Positions 22,893 to 34,276 of a stretch of DNA of 64,000 nt are shown here, one piece after another. Position 1 is the first letter of the stretch, and every line of letters starts with the position of its first letter. Made by a program: the position numbers and the translations under genes. Origin of the DNA: Sapria himalayana (lineage: Eukaryota > Streptophyta > Magnoliopsida > Malpighiales > Rafflesiaceae); NCBI GenBank assembly GCA_029783825.1, contig JAREIK010000385.1, positions 3,082,501 to 3,146,500 on the forward strand, given 5' to 3'. The notes beneath the pieces were generated by a model. That model searched no databases. It was given only the letters and a program-made list of their open reading frames with translations, and was not told the DNA's origin.

Positions 22893-23538
22893 GCAAATTA
22901 TGGTAGGTGACAGGTCAAGGTAGAAGTACAAGAAACATTTAGAATTCAGAAAGGATGAGGAGAGAGATTTACACTCCCCATCATGATGGATGCCAACTCC
23001 CATTAAATATCTTCAAAAAAATGAAAAAAAAAATAGACTATAATATGATGATAGACATAATAATGATTTTGTATAATAAAATGATAAATAAGTATTATTT
23101 ATTCTATTCATTGCTGTGTATTTTTTATAATATTTTACATTACTAAAATAATTTGTTATAAACAAGATTTTGTGGGTAAAATAATAGTAAAATAATATTT
23201 AAAAATATTCTATAATATTTAATCAATTTAAAAAAAAATTAATGCATTTAGGAAGATGAGCAATAATTAATTTAATTAAAATTATAAATAAAATTAAATA
23301 ATACATGAATTTATAATCAATAAATAATTCTTAAATTTCATCATGTTATATAAGAATTTAAAAAAGATTATGATGCATTTCACTTCAATAAAGTACACTT
23401 TGAAATGCATTTAGAACTTGGGATATGAGTCCATTACATATTAGTGCCACGAGTATAACATAAATATCAATAAAAGTGATTCTATATTATGTTTCAATAA
23501 ATACTAATTAAAATATAATAAATTATTCTAAATAAGTC

Positions 23539-23576
<38 letters not shown>

Positions 23577-23990
23577 TGAGGAAAAACAGTCATCATTCAC
23601 CTTTCACAATAAAATTGAGATCATTTTTATTGAATATACGATTTTATTTGGGTTTCCACGAAATGTTCCTATACCACTTTCCCAATTTAGGCAAATCGTT
23701 GAGATACCAACTAAAATAAAAAGTTATTATCTCACGTTCCCAATTTCCCATAACAACAAACGAAATGTCGACTAAAAACCCACGTAGTTATTAATTTTGA
23801 TCCAACCAAACTCACTTCAACAATGTGTCCACTCGGACCAAGTGAGAGGAATACTTTTGTATCACACATACAAAATATAAAGTCAGCTATATGAAATGTT
23901 TAATATGGGCATGCACGATTGAGGTTCTTCCCCTAAAACCCATTAGATAAGGGTGAGTTATGAGTAATGCCATGAGAGAGAGAAAACTCA
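22893..23990. other. Non-coding stretch with a (TG)n microsatellite
   Basis: A TG run lies at 23552-23576, preceded by TA repeats. No exon of the neighbouring FPG gene and no element ends were recognised. Confidence 0.6.
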
Positions 23991-23996
23991 AGTTAC

Positions 23997-24225
23997 CGAA
24001 TTGGAAAGAAGGAAAAGGAGGAGAATCGAGCTGAAGCCAGAGATTTTTCCCCTTCCTTCGCGCAGATATTAGGGTCTTTCCCAGGAGAGTGGCCTCGAAA
24101 TCAGCAGGGGAGATTCCGTCAATGACTTTGGAATCATTGGCCACCTGAGCCGCTCTGATCATCTTTCCTAAGCAGTGTTCCTCTATTGCTCTCCTTGCTA
24201 CCTCCACCTCCGGCAACTCGGGCAT
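23997..24225 (-). CDS. FPG1: Formamidopyrimidine-DNA glycosylase, exon 1 (partial gene)
   Basis: First coding exon of the plant Fpg/MutM-type base-excision repair enzyme, which removes oxidised purines and cuts the strand at the abasic site. The protein starts MPELPEVEVARRAIEEHCLG. Pro2 is the family's Schiff-base nucleophile, with conserved Glu3 and Glu6; KGKNLWLQLDSPP near residues 58-70 is also conserved. The exon holds 76 codons plus one base and ends at a good donor (G|GTAACT at 23997/23996), exactly where plant FPG1 continues with QFG-MAG. No second exon was found on the minus strand down to position 1. Either the intron is very long and filled with transposons, or this is an orphaned fragment. 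No stop or shift is visible in the exon. Confidence 0.92.
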
Positions 24226-24420
24226 TCTCGAATCGCCTGATCAGCGCTCGGCACTAGGGTCGTGACTTGGGAGTTGGGAAACAGTCGAGTGTCGACCGAG
24301 CAGTGATCAGCTTCAGTTTGGATGATCTAGAAAGACTTATCTTGAATGGAGTCAAGTTAAGGTTCTCAGTTATCGATGTGGGCAGTAGGATCCACGAAAA
24401 AGCGTCCGCGGGAAATATTT
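24226..24420 (-). promoter_or_regulatory. Probable 5' leader/promoter of the FPG exon
   Basis: GC-richer DNA directly upstream of the FPG start codon on the minus strand, ending abruptly near 24415 where AT-rich repeat DNA begins. No clear TATA box was recognised. Confidence 0.35.
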
Positions 24421-24592
24421 TTTTTAATTATATAATATTATTTTTGTGCACCAAAAATAAAATATTTATATTTTTAGCACCAACAACAAAATATTCATTA
24501 TTTGTAATAAAACATCTCAACAAAATAACTACTCAAAATATATTTAAATATTAAATTATAAATATATTTATAATTTAGACATCAATTTTTTA

Positions 24593-24839
24593 GAATACAC
24601 TTCAACTAAACTCTCTATTTTACTCCTAAATTCCAATAATTTTAATAAATTCAAACATATATATATATAATTTAGAGAGCTCAAATGACTCTCCATATTT
24701 GTTGAGTCATTTGAGTAAACTAGTAAATAGAGAGTATGATTGAGAATAGGTTTGAAAGAATTTTTTGTTTAACTAAAAATATAGAAATATAGAAAAAATA
24801 ACTAAAAATAAAGAAATATAGAGTTGATTGGAGATGCTC
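24593..24839. mobile_element. 247-bp MITE, PIF/Harbinger-like
   Basis: Ends GAATACACTTCAACTAAACTC and, as reverse complement of the right end, GAGCATCTCCAATCAACTC align as imperfect inverted repeats. Flanks are TTA (24590-24592) and TAA (24840-24842), near the 3-bp TWA target of Harbinger MITEs. GAGCATCTCCAAT is a very common plant MITE end. Confidence 0.55.
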
Positions 24840-25159
24840 TAACAACTACAAATATTCATGTTTGGATATACCAAACTTTTCATAATAAAAAAATATATGA
24901 TAGATTCTAAAATAATTAAATTTTGGTATACTAACATTAATTAACACAGTTTTATCTTCTAAAATTTTAATTTAATTATTTAGGAGCATAAAACTATTTT
25001 ATATTATAGCATTGACAACATGGATTCGAACTCATATCTCATACATTCCAAAACCAAGCAAACCAACCAATCACAAGCTTATTATATCTATATGAAAAAC
25101 ATATATAAGCATACATAAATATATATAAATATAAAAATATATACAAATCAACAATCATA

Positions 25160-25270
25160 TATATCCACACCTATGTATATATATATACACACACACACAC
25201 ACATCAAAAAATAAATAAATATGTGTGTGTGTGTGTATTTGTTTATATAGTTATGCATTGTTATATATAA

Positions 25271-25308
<38 letters not shown>

Positions 25309-25420
25309 TGATGTGTGTGTGTGTGTAATTATATATAAATATTTTTATATTTGTATGTATAATTATATAAATACATAAAGACATTTATACATATGTTTGT
25401 GTGTGTGTGTGTAGGTATTG
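25160..25420. repeat. Compound microsatellite with alternating CA and TG blocks
   Basis: Blocks of (TA)n, (CA)n, (TG)n, (CA)n, (TA)n, (TG)n and again (TG)n follow one another. Since CA and TG on the same strand are complementary, neighbouring blocks can pair into hairpins. Confidence 0.9.
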
Positions 25421-26029
25421 ATATAATACACTACAAGAAAAGATGGAATCAGAAATGCCCTATTTTGTTTATAATTCAATCATAATATTCAAATAGCAAC
25501 GTAATTAGAAATGGAAAAAATCTATTTCTTAAGTGCTTATTTCTAAATTTTAGGTACAAATAATGCTAGAGAATTTCTAAAATGAGAGATGGGACAGGAT
25601 CTTTGATTACTTTGCTAATTTAGTGACGCAAAAAAAAAAATAGATTTAGAAAAAATCTATTTAAAAGAGCGACGGGATAAAATATAAATGCAACATCCAT
25701 TTATAAATTAAAAATGGATTTAGAAATACATACATGAGGAACATGTCTCATTTTGTGTAGTTTATATAAGTTGTATATGATATACATATACATACCTAAA
25801 CAATATAACCTACAATCAAATAAGCACATCCATAAATTATTTATTAAATGATATTCACATAATATCTGCTACAAAATAACACATTAGATAACAAACATAA
25901 AAAATCAATCAATTATAATATACATTCATAACTTAATAAAAAATAATAATAACAAAAAAATCATAATTTCACAACAAAAACTTTCGTTACAAACAATTAA
26001 TAACACCACATCACAAACAACTATGAGTC

Positions 26030-26420
26030 ATTATTGTAATGAGTATTATCCTCTGGAGATCTGGATGACTCCTCTTCAGAATGATGAAAAGTATTTAATG
26101 CCTTAGCCAACTTGTATATTATTTTCTCCATCTTCAAAATATTTTATTATATTTTCTCATATATTTTCATTCTTTCCTCTTCATTCTTTTATTGCATCTC
26201 CTCATTATTTTTTTGCAATGTATCTTGAATTTCTTGCATCTCCTTGCACTTCCATTTTATCAAACATGTTATTGTATTTGGAAGATGATGATGAATAACT
26301 TCAAACAAAACCTGGATAAAATATAAATGCATGGGTACCAAGACTATACACTCACCATTTTTTAACTCCATTTCAATAGCCTGAAGGTAAATGTGTACAA
26401 CATCAATATATGGCACCTAT
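26030..26420 (-). pseudogene. CACTA second-gene (TNPA-like) C-terminal relic
   Basis: The minus strand gives a charged, coiled-coil-like stretch with EMELKNGECIV, KWKCKEMQEIQDTLQKNNEEM and, further down, MEKIIYKLAKALNTFHHSEE, then SRSPEDNTHYN. This fits the C-terminal part of plant CACTA accessory proteins, but the identification rests on position and composition. Confidence 0.45.
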
Positions 26421-28157
26421 ATGAATGATCTATCAATTGTGCTGCAATTACAATCATATTCTTCATTACTTTTTACAATTGTTAAAATGTAATATAACTG
26501 ATCATTAATATATTCAAATAAAATATATATCAGCACAAAAAACTATTATCACCCTACTAAAAAATAATATAAAAATAACTCATTAGTTATGGTAAAAAAA
26601 TATACTTGAGTTTGCATATTTTTTATAATGTGCCAAAAAATCAATTTTTTACATTATTATTTTTATTAATTGCAATTAACATATGACAATGCAAATACAA
26701 ATTGAGAAATTTACATTATTATCATTTGACCACTTATCCACAAATGATCCATTAATTTTCTTGTGCATTTGCTTGAACACATCAAATAGTATTGGTGGAC
26801 ATTCTAATGCAACCTCTTGAAAATAAATAATAGATACTATTAAGGTAAATGATATATTGTCACACATATATTATCGTTTGCATTCTAAAAATTAAAATAA
26901 TAACAAGATAATTATACAAATCTATTGAATATTTATAAGTCACATTTAGATTTCCAATATGTTTTGAATGTTTTGATCATCTACCTACTTTAATTTCTCT
27001 GATCGACGATTATGTGAGGCTATATGAGATAAGCCCATGAACTCCTCACTATTTTAGTATTCCCATCAATTAATCCAAACATTAAGTGGGATACTATTAT
27101 GTTTTACATTTTTTTCATACTTTTTTATCTAGTTTCTAAAGTTTATCATCATATCTCTCATTTGTCACATGTTTTCATGTATATTTAACCGAAACTACAA
27201 AAGCATTATTTCATTTATACTTTTTCTACAAAAACTAAATAAAATAATATTATACTGTAATGCATTTATTTTAAGAGTAAATCACATTAGACCAAATTGA
27301 ATAATAAGTAAATGTATAAAAATTATACCTAAAATCTTCTCAATAAAATTCTTTCATAATTGAGGGTACATTGCTCTACTTTATACCCTTGGATAACTAG
27401 TTTCTTCTTAAATATTTTTTTGATTGTATGAGAATCAGAAGGAATAAACAATATGTAATTTAACATTAGCACATACATGTTCATATAACATAAAATATAT
27501 TAATTTTAATTTTAATTGTCGTAACACAAATATTATTTTGATTATAAATGATAATATTTGATAAGTAGAAATAGCATACTTTGATATTATTTTAAATAAC
27601 AATATTTCAAATATTATAATTTATTTATAATTTCATTCACATTTTATATTATATTATTCTCAAATTGAAATAATGAAAAATGATAATGCATGTATGTAGT
27701 AAATTTAAGAAAGCTACGTATTATTTATTGTCAATTGTGGACCGAATAAAGATTTTCTCATAACTTGTCATGTAAATTATGGATAGTAAATATCTTGTCG
27801 ATGTCAATGATGTAGTACCAATGCATAGGCCTTTTAAGATAGGTGGGACGAAGCTATCAATACTTTTTTGTACAAAATGAGACAAAGATAGAATATCAAT
27901 GATAGTTAATCTTTATTTGTCATGATGAGGTGATGTAATTGTATCCTTCATACATGTAGAAAAATACAGATAGATATTTGTAGTGTTGTTGTTACTTAAT
28001 ACATGTATATTTCCTCCTCAACGAACTATTAGTTTACTTTCTCTATCCTTACTCATATATTGAGATCCTTAGTCACTTGAATGGTTACCTCTCATACCTA
28101 AATCAATTTGTATAAACATTAAAATATATATAGATAATAAGAATATGTTATGAAAAC

Positions 28158-28190
<33 letters not shown>

Positions 28191-28299
28191 CATAATAATA
28201 AACACTTAGACATTCAAAAAAAATAGATAAAAATTTTTTATTTAATATCCAAATTGTAACAATTACAAAATAAGCAAGACTATAACATGACTATTAATA

Positions 28300-28480
28300 A
28301 ATTTGTAGTCATCATCAGAAATTTCTAACAAATCATCTCTATCTATATATTTATCATCATTTGATTCTGTAATTAATTCATCTTCATTATCTTTTTCAAC
28401 ATGGTCAACATCAATGTCCAAATAATTTTCACATTTACCAATAAATGTTCAAAGCCCATCATCTTTTCCATGAATGATTG
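28300..28480 (-). pseudogene. Acidic C-terminal segment of CACTA transposase
   Basis: Minus-strand text YLDIDVDHVEKDNEDELITE followed by a run of Asp/Glu (SNDDKYIDRDDLLEISDDDY) matches the acidic tail that follows the DUF4216 domain in plant CACTA proteins. The plus-strand relative has the same at 37.9-38.05 kb. Confidence 0.5.
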
Positions 28481-29390
28481 GATAAAGTTCCACATTATTC
28501 ACTTGAAATGCATATACACTCAATGGAGTGACAATAATATCCTTTTTAATAACTTGAAATGCATGATTGGATAAAGTTCCACATTATTCACATTATTCAA
28601 GTATGAAATTTATATCCATTTACATAATATATGAGATACATATGTAAACTTCATAATGATCATTTTGCAAGATCCTTCATTTGTCTATTACATATATTTG
28701 AAGATGGAAATTATATGTATAAAATAATAAAAGATAAAATTATACGTATATAATATTGCAGGTAACTTTTTAGAACCAATAATGATAAGTTATATACTAA
28801 TAATTTTTTCAAACTAAATTGCAAAATCAGTTTCAATTGAAGCATCATCAATATGTGGTTGCCTTTGCTTTATTACCTTAGCATAAATTATTCAAAAACA
28901 ATATTACAAATATTTTGAATTATTAAAATGGTATATTGCATATAATGACAAAGAAAGTAGAATAAAAAACTAATATAAATCTTATGCAATATAAGGTGTA
29001 ACTTCCTCATAATTCAATAAAATATATGTGTGCAAAGCATGATACTTCTAGTCTTCCAAATAAAATCTTGATGTTGCTCTATCATTTGATCGGCTCGTAT
29101 ATGTAAAGATAGAAAGAATATCATTTTCTTTAGATCCATCCCCCATGCCATAAATATTTTTTTTGTGATAATTTGTTGTGTGAATTATATAAGTATGGCT
29201 GAAAGAAGAGCACAAAAAATACTGAAGCCTCTTCAACCAAGTAGGCATTACATATCGATCCTTCCACTTTGGTTTAATTTCGAACATTATTTTTTAATTT
29301 TCTAAGATATCTCAAATAAATATTTATTAGAAAAAAAAATATTTGTTGGGTAAATTTTAATTTTTAGATTTAAAAATAAAAATTATATAA

Positions 29391-30912
29391 CATCTCAAAT
29401 GGATACATCCATCTATATTGCACAATACTTGCTATCATGGATTCATAAAGCAAGTAGACCATAAAATATTCTATGGAGTCAAAGAAGCTAGGAGAAAAAA
29501 ATATGCTTATGTCTACATATAATTATGGGGTTGTCATTTTGTAATTACTTCATTTCTTTCATTGTTATGACATTATAAGTGAAATTCTTAAAAAAATACT
29601 TATTTTAGTCAATGCTTCTCAAATATTTTGTGGAAGTAATTCAAGAAATACTATGGGTATTAGTATATGCATGAACACGTGGTAGTATTGAATTTTCATC
29701 CCATATAACTTATGCTTCTTCATATCAACACAACTCCTCATATTAGACACATATAAATCATGAAACCTGAGCTCCATTAGTTATTTGCACAAAGCATCCT
29801 TTGCATCATTGTCAAGATTATAAATAGCCTTAAAGAATGTATTTGTTGATTCATCCGTATGTAACTTTGGATGTGAAAAGAACACTTTCGAATCCTATTT
29901 TGATTTAACATTATATTTTGATTTTCCTTTCACATTCATAATAGTTTTAAAAATAATATCAAAACGTTCTTATCAATATGTATCACATCTAAGTTATGTC
30001 TAATTAGGTTGATTTTCCAATAAGATAAATCTCAAAAGATACTTCCTTTCTTCAAACCATAGTGATAATTTTTCAAAATTTACACATTAATGCAATATAC
30101 ATCAACATCATTAATATTTTTGAACTTATATTTTCAATTACATATATATTTTAGCACATGATCTTAAAAGTAGTGTACCTTTTATAACTTAATGATCTTT
30201 ACTAAATGTGTCAAAATTCATCCAAAATAGATGTTTCACACGTAAGAACTTATGGTGATTATCAAATCAATAATTCTTTCCTCATTTTCTCAAATAAAAT
30301 GCATCTAAGTCCTCCATGCAATAAAGATTAGATAATTTTCTTATAGTACTCCATCATGACAACATTAAATATTCATGAAAGTCAATTATAGTCTATATAT
30401 GTGCTGCTTGCATTTTGAAGTTTTATTTTTTAAATAATATATCATATGTTTTGACATCATCCTCATGATTTGTTGAGCTCCACAATCAAAAAGTGCAAGA
30501 AAACATTTAACTTGTCTTTTGGGTTTCTCGGACCAAACATGATAACATACAAAAACATGCAACTATCTTTCATGCACATCCATGCTAATAAATTATAAGA
30601 TATGATAATAATCAACCATGAAGAGTATTATTATCATATTTGTTCAAATGATTGAAAACCATCTATACATAGCCCTAATCTAACATTTTGACATTATCTG
30701 CAAAAGAGGGATGACGGTCATCAAAATATTTCCATGAAAAAGAATATGAGCAAAGCCACATCATATTATCTTCAATTATATGTACTTTATGCCAACTCAT
30801 GTTATTAACTGTAGCTTTAGATGTAAATAATTTTTACAAATGAGGAGTTAATGAGAAATAATATATCTTCTTATCAGGAATATTTATTTTCTGCATTTTA
30901 CTTGTAGTATTT
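29391..30912 (-). pseudogene. CACTA TNP2 transposase relic (minus)
   Basis: From high to low coordinate the minus strand gives KINIPDKKIYYFSLTPHL, MSWHKVHIIEDNMMWL, SWKYFDDRHPSFADNVKMLD, VRETQKT and, near 29390-29510, SFFDSMEYF-like text then SIVQYRWMYPFEML. These match TNP2 (ryFPLtpRLqRL, MRWH, W..FD...P.FA.D.RNVRLGL) and the following DUF4218 (PPSFFDSMeHL, GPVQYRWMYPFERY). Many stops and shifts are present. The N-terminus is missing because the frame ends at the border with the next CACTA element. Confidence 0.8.
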
Positions 30913-30949
30913 CACTATAAAAAAATAATGAGAATATCGACCAAATTAC

Positions 30950-32080
30950 TTACCTAAAAATTAGGTCGGTAATTGTTATCCAAATCACGACCATTTAGAG
31001 ATAGAAAAAGGGGTATCAAAAAAAAATTCTGATTAAAGTTCAGACCAAATACCGATCATAATTACTGGCCAAATGTTTTTGGTCGGAAATCGGTCCGTAG
31101 AGCGGTTATCCAATATATTACCGACTATTTAATGACCAAAACTATATTATCATTAAAATTAGTCGGTAAAGTGGTTTTTCAAATTATTTATAACTTCATA
31201 TTAGGTCGGTAATTACTGACCAATTCACGACTATTTAAAAATCCAAAGTGGGGCATCGAAAAAAAATATTTCTGACCAAATTTCTAACCAAATACCGACT
31301 ATATATTACCGACCAAATATTTATGGTCAAGAATTGGTTTGTAAATTAGCAGGGGATTAGCGAAAAAAATATTGCCGAAAGATTACCGACCATTTAACGA
31401 CCAAAAATATATAATCATGAAAAATGGTCGGTAAATTAGTTATCTAATATATTTAGAACGTCATAATTACCGACCAAACTATCAACCGGATATATAAGTC
31501 AATAATTACTAACCAATTCACGACCATTTAGAGACCAAAACGGGGTTTCGAAAAAAAAATTATTTCCAACCAAATTTCCGATCAAATACTGATCATTATT
31601 ACCGACCAAATATTTTTGGTCGAAAATCAGTCTGTAAATTAGGATGGAATTATTGAATACAAATTGCTAATAAATTACCGACCACTTAACGATGAATTAT
31701 ATATTGCCATAAAAATTGATCGATAAAGTGTCTTTCCAAAATATTTATAACATCGTAATTACTGACCAAACTACTGACTGAATATATAGATTGGTAATTA
31801 CTGACTAATTCATGACCAATATGGGGTTTCAGAAAAAAAAATATTTCCGACCAAATTCCCGACCAAATACCGACCATACTTACCGACCAAATATTTTTGG
31901 TCGAAAATTAGTCTGTAAGTTCGGATGAAATTAGCTAATATAAATTGTCAACAAATTACTAATAATTTATCGACCAAAAATATATTACCATTAAAATTGG
32001 TCGGTAAAGTGACATTCCAAATATTTATAACTTTGTACTTACTAACCTTTTACCGACCATAATTTTGGTCGGTAATTCAT
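30950..32080. repeat. CACTA subterminal tandem array of about 260-300-bp units
   Basis: Four to five diverged units, each with GGTCGGTAAAGTG, TATTTATAACTTCGTAATTAC, GACCAATTCACGACCATTTA, ATTTCCGACCAAAT and ACCAAATATTTTTGGTCG. Landmark GGTCGGTAAA-like sites fall near 31162, 31421, 31722 and 32001. The short word TACCGACCAAA and its complement appear dozens of times in both orientations, as expected of TNPA-binding sites. Confidence 0.85.
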
Positions 32081-32099
32081 AGGTTTAATTTTTTTGATT

Positions 32100-34270
32100 T
32101 AAAATTCATTTGCTAAGTCATTAACACCTACATACATTCGTATCTTCATCATTTTTTGAAGCAGAGGCGACTGCGAGCATAAATTCGATCAAATTTTATC
32201 TATTCTACTAAATCCAATTAAGTTTTTATTTGTTCTTCTCCTTCAAAATGCTTATATATATCTACATCTCTTTGAATTTTATATAAACAATCAGATTTTT
32301 GTTTTTTCATTATAATCGGGTATTAGGTTTTTTTAATTCTCCTCCAACTTTCTTCATTTTTGCTTCAATTTCATTTAACCTATATGATTTTGACCCTACA
32401 CAATTAAGTAAACTATTATTTTTCAATTTAATCTTTATTCTTCTACTGTTTAGATTTTTAGAGTTTTATTAATTTTGATTTCAAATATAAAATGTTTGCA
32501 TCCGAATAATCTGAATGTTAATGGGTTATATTTATATAATCGTATGACATTATGTATAAATGTCTATACTTTAATATATATAATTATTAATGTTAAATCA
32601 AACTTTTATATAATGTTAATCTTGAATGTGTATAAACTTATATTGATTGATTTATCTGCTTTGTAACTTAAGAAAAATTAATCTTAATGTTAATGGGTTA
32701 TATTTTTGTTGTATCCGAATAAATTTTATATTGATTGATTATATAAATATATATAATGTTAATCTTGAATGTTATATTTAATATATATAATTATTATATA
32801 AATACAAAATATTTTTATATTGATTGATTTATCTGCTTTGTAACTTAAGAAAAATTAATCTTAATGTTAATGGGTTATATTTTTGTTGTATCCGAATAAA
32901 TTTTAAACATATAATAGTATATATAAACTTTTATACATGTATATAATCGTATGATATTATGTATAAATATCTATACTTTAATATATATAAACTTATTACA
33001 TTATAAATACACATTGATATGTTTATATAAACATATAATGTTATATATAAATATTCATACATATGTATTAATGTTTATAAATATTTATACAACATTTACA
33101 TAAAACTATCCATTTATAAAATTTTTTATATAACAATTATGTAACATTAAATGATTATACAATTTTTTAAATATTTATATTACATGTTATTTTTTATATA
33201 AATATAGAATATTTATAATGTTTATATAAATGTGATATATATACTATATATTATTTATAAAAATGTTACATATAAATATAATAATATTTAAGTAACATTT
33301 ATAAAAATATTTTATTCACATATATTATATAGATACGCGTGTTTAATTATATAATCATATGCCATCTTATATAAAAGTATTAATAACTATATTTATAATA
33401 AAGTAAACTATTTTTATAACTCTATTTATAACTTTACATAACTAATTTTTAACTATATAATAATGTTAAACTTTATGTATAATTCTATATAACTATATTT
33501 CTAAAAAATATATACTTTATGTATACTAATATATAACTATATATAATTATATTTTACTAAATGTATAACTATATAAATGTTATATATAATTATATCTTTA
33601 ACTACATACATATTTATAACTATATGTGTATAACTATATATACATATTTGTATAACTATGTAACATAATATATAAGTAAATATAACTATATTTGTAACTA
33701 TATATACATAAATGTATTCATATAATTAAATCAAAATATTTGTTTATAATGTTGTATATATTTATGTATAACTACTTATAAGTACTTGAATGAATATATC
33801 GATATATAACTATATGTTTAATTATATATAACTATAAATATTATATGTAAAATAATATATAATTATAAATAATTTTATCTTACTATATGTATAACTATAA
33901 AAGTTTTATGCATAATTATATTTAAATATTAAATTTATAGCTTATATTTAATATATATTTGTATACAGTGATATATAAAAAAGTATTTTACTATATCTAT
34001 ACCTATACATCACTATATGTATACATATATAAAACTAAATGAACAAATATATAAACCTACATGTATAAATATATGTTTAACTATATGTGTAACTATATGT
34101 ATAACCACATGTAACTATATTTATAATTACATGTATGACAATATACAACATTATTTTAAACTATATGTGTATAATAATATAAATATTTGTATAACTAAGT
34201 AAATGTCTATATAATTATATATAACTATAATTAGAGACAATCCCGTTTGTTAAATAAATTGATTTTTTAA
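32100..34270. other. AT-rich leader of the CACTA element, with low-complexity repeats
   Basis: No coding sense. A unit of about 90 bp beginning TATTGATTGATTTATCTGCT is duplicated at 32641-32730 and 32818-32905 (offset 177). From 32900 to 34230 the sequence is mostly variants of TATAACTATA and ATATTTATA. Such expanded AT DNA is common near CACTA ends. Confidence 0.6.
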
Positions 34271-34276
34271 CTAGTT

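Larger units (their letters stand above)
25429..30912 (-). mobile_element. CACTA (En/Spm) element on the minus strand, truncated relic
   Basis: The left end is CACTACAAGAAAAGATGG at 25429, the canonical CACTA terminus, followed by subterminal words ATTTAGAAATGGA / ATTTCTAAA repeated in both orientations (25440-25740). Coding on the minus strand runs right to left: TNP2 (30.9-29.3 kb), an acidic end (28.3-28.5 kb) and a TNPA-like part (26.0-26.4 kb). The right side is cut at 30912, where a second CACTA begins inside the TNP2 frame. Confidence 0.8.

Noticed and set aside
28161..28188. CRISPR-like or regulatory repeat
   Set aside because: Simple (ATA)n microsatellite. The DNA is plant nuclear, and no spaced repeats of CRISPR type were seen anywhere.
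30901..30909. CTTGTAGTA as the right terminus of the minus-strand CACTA element
   Set aside because: It resembles the reverse complement of CACTACAAG, but TNP2-like coding appears to run through it, its last base does not fit CACTA, and no 3-bp duplication matches the left side. Kept only as an alternative.
32475..34202. Short frames in the AT-rich CACTA leader
   Set aside because: Low-complexity translation of TATA repeats; no conserved content.
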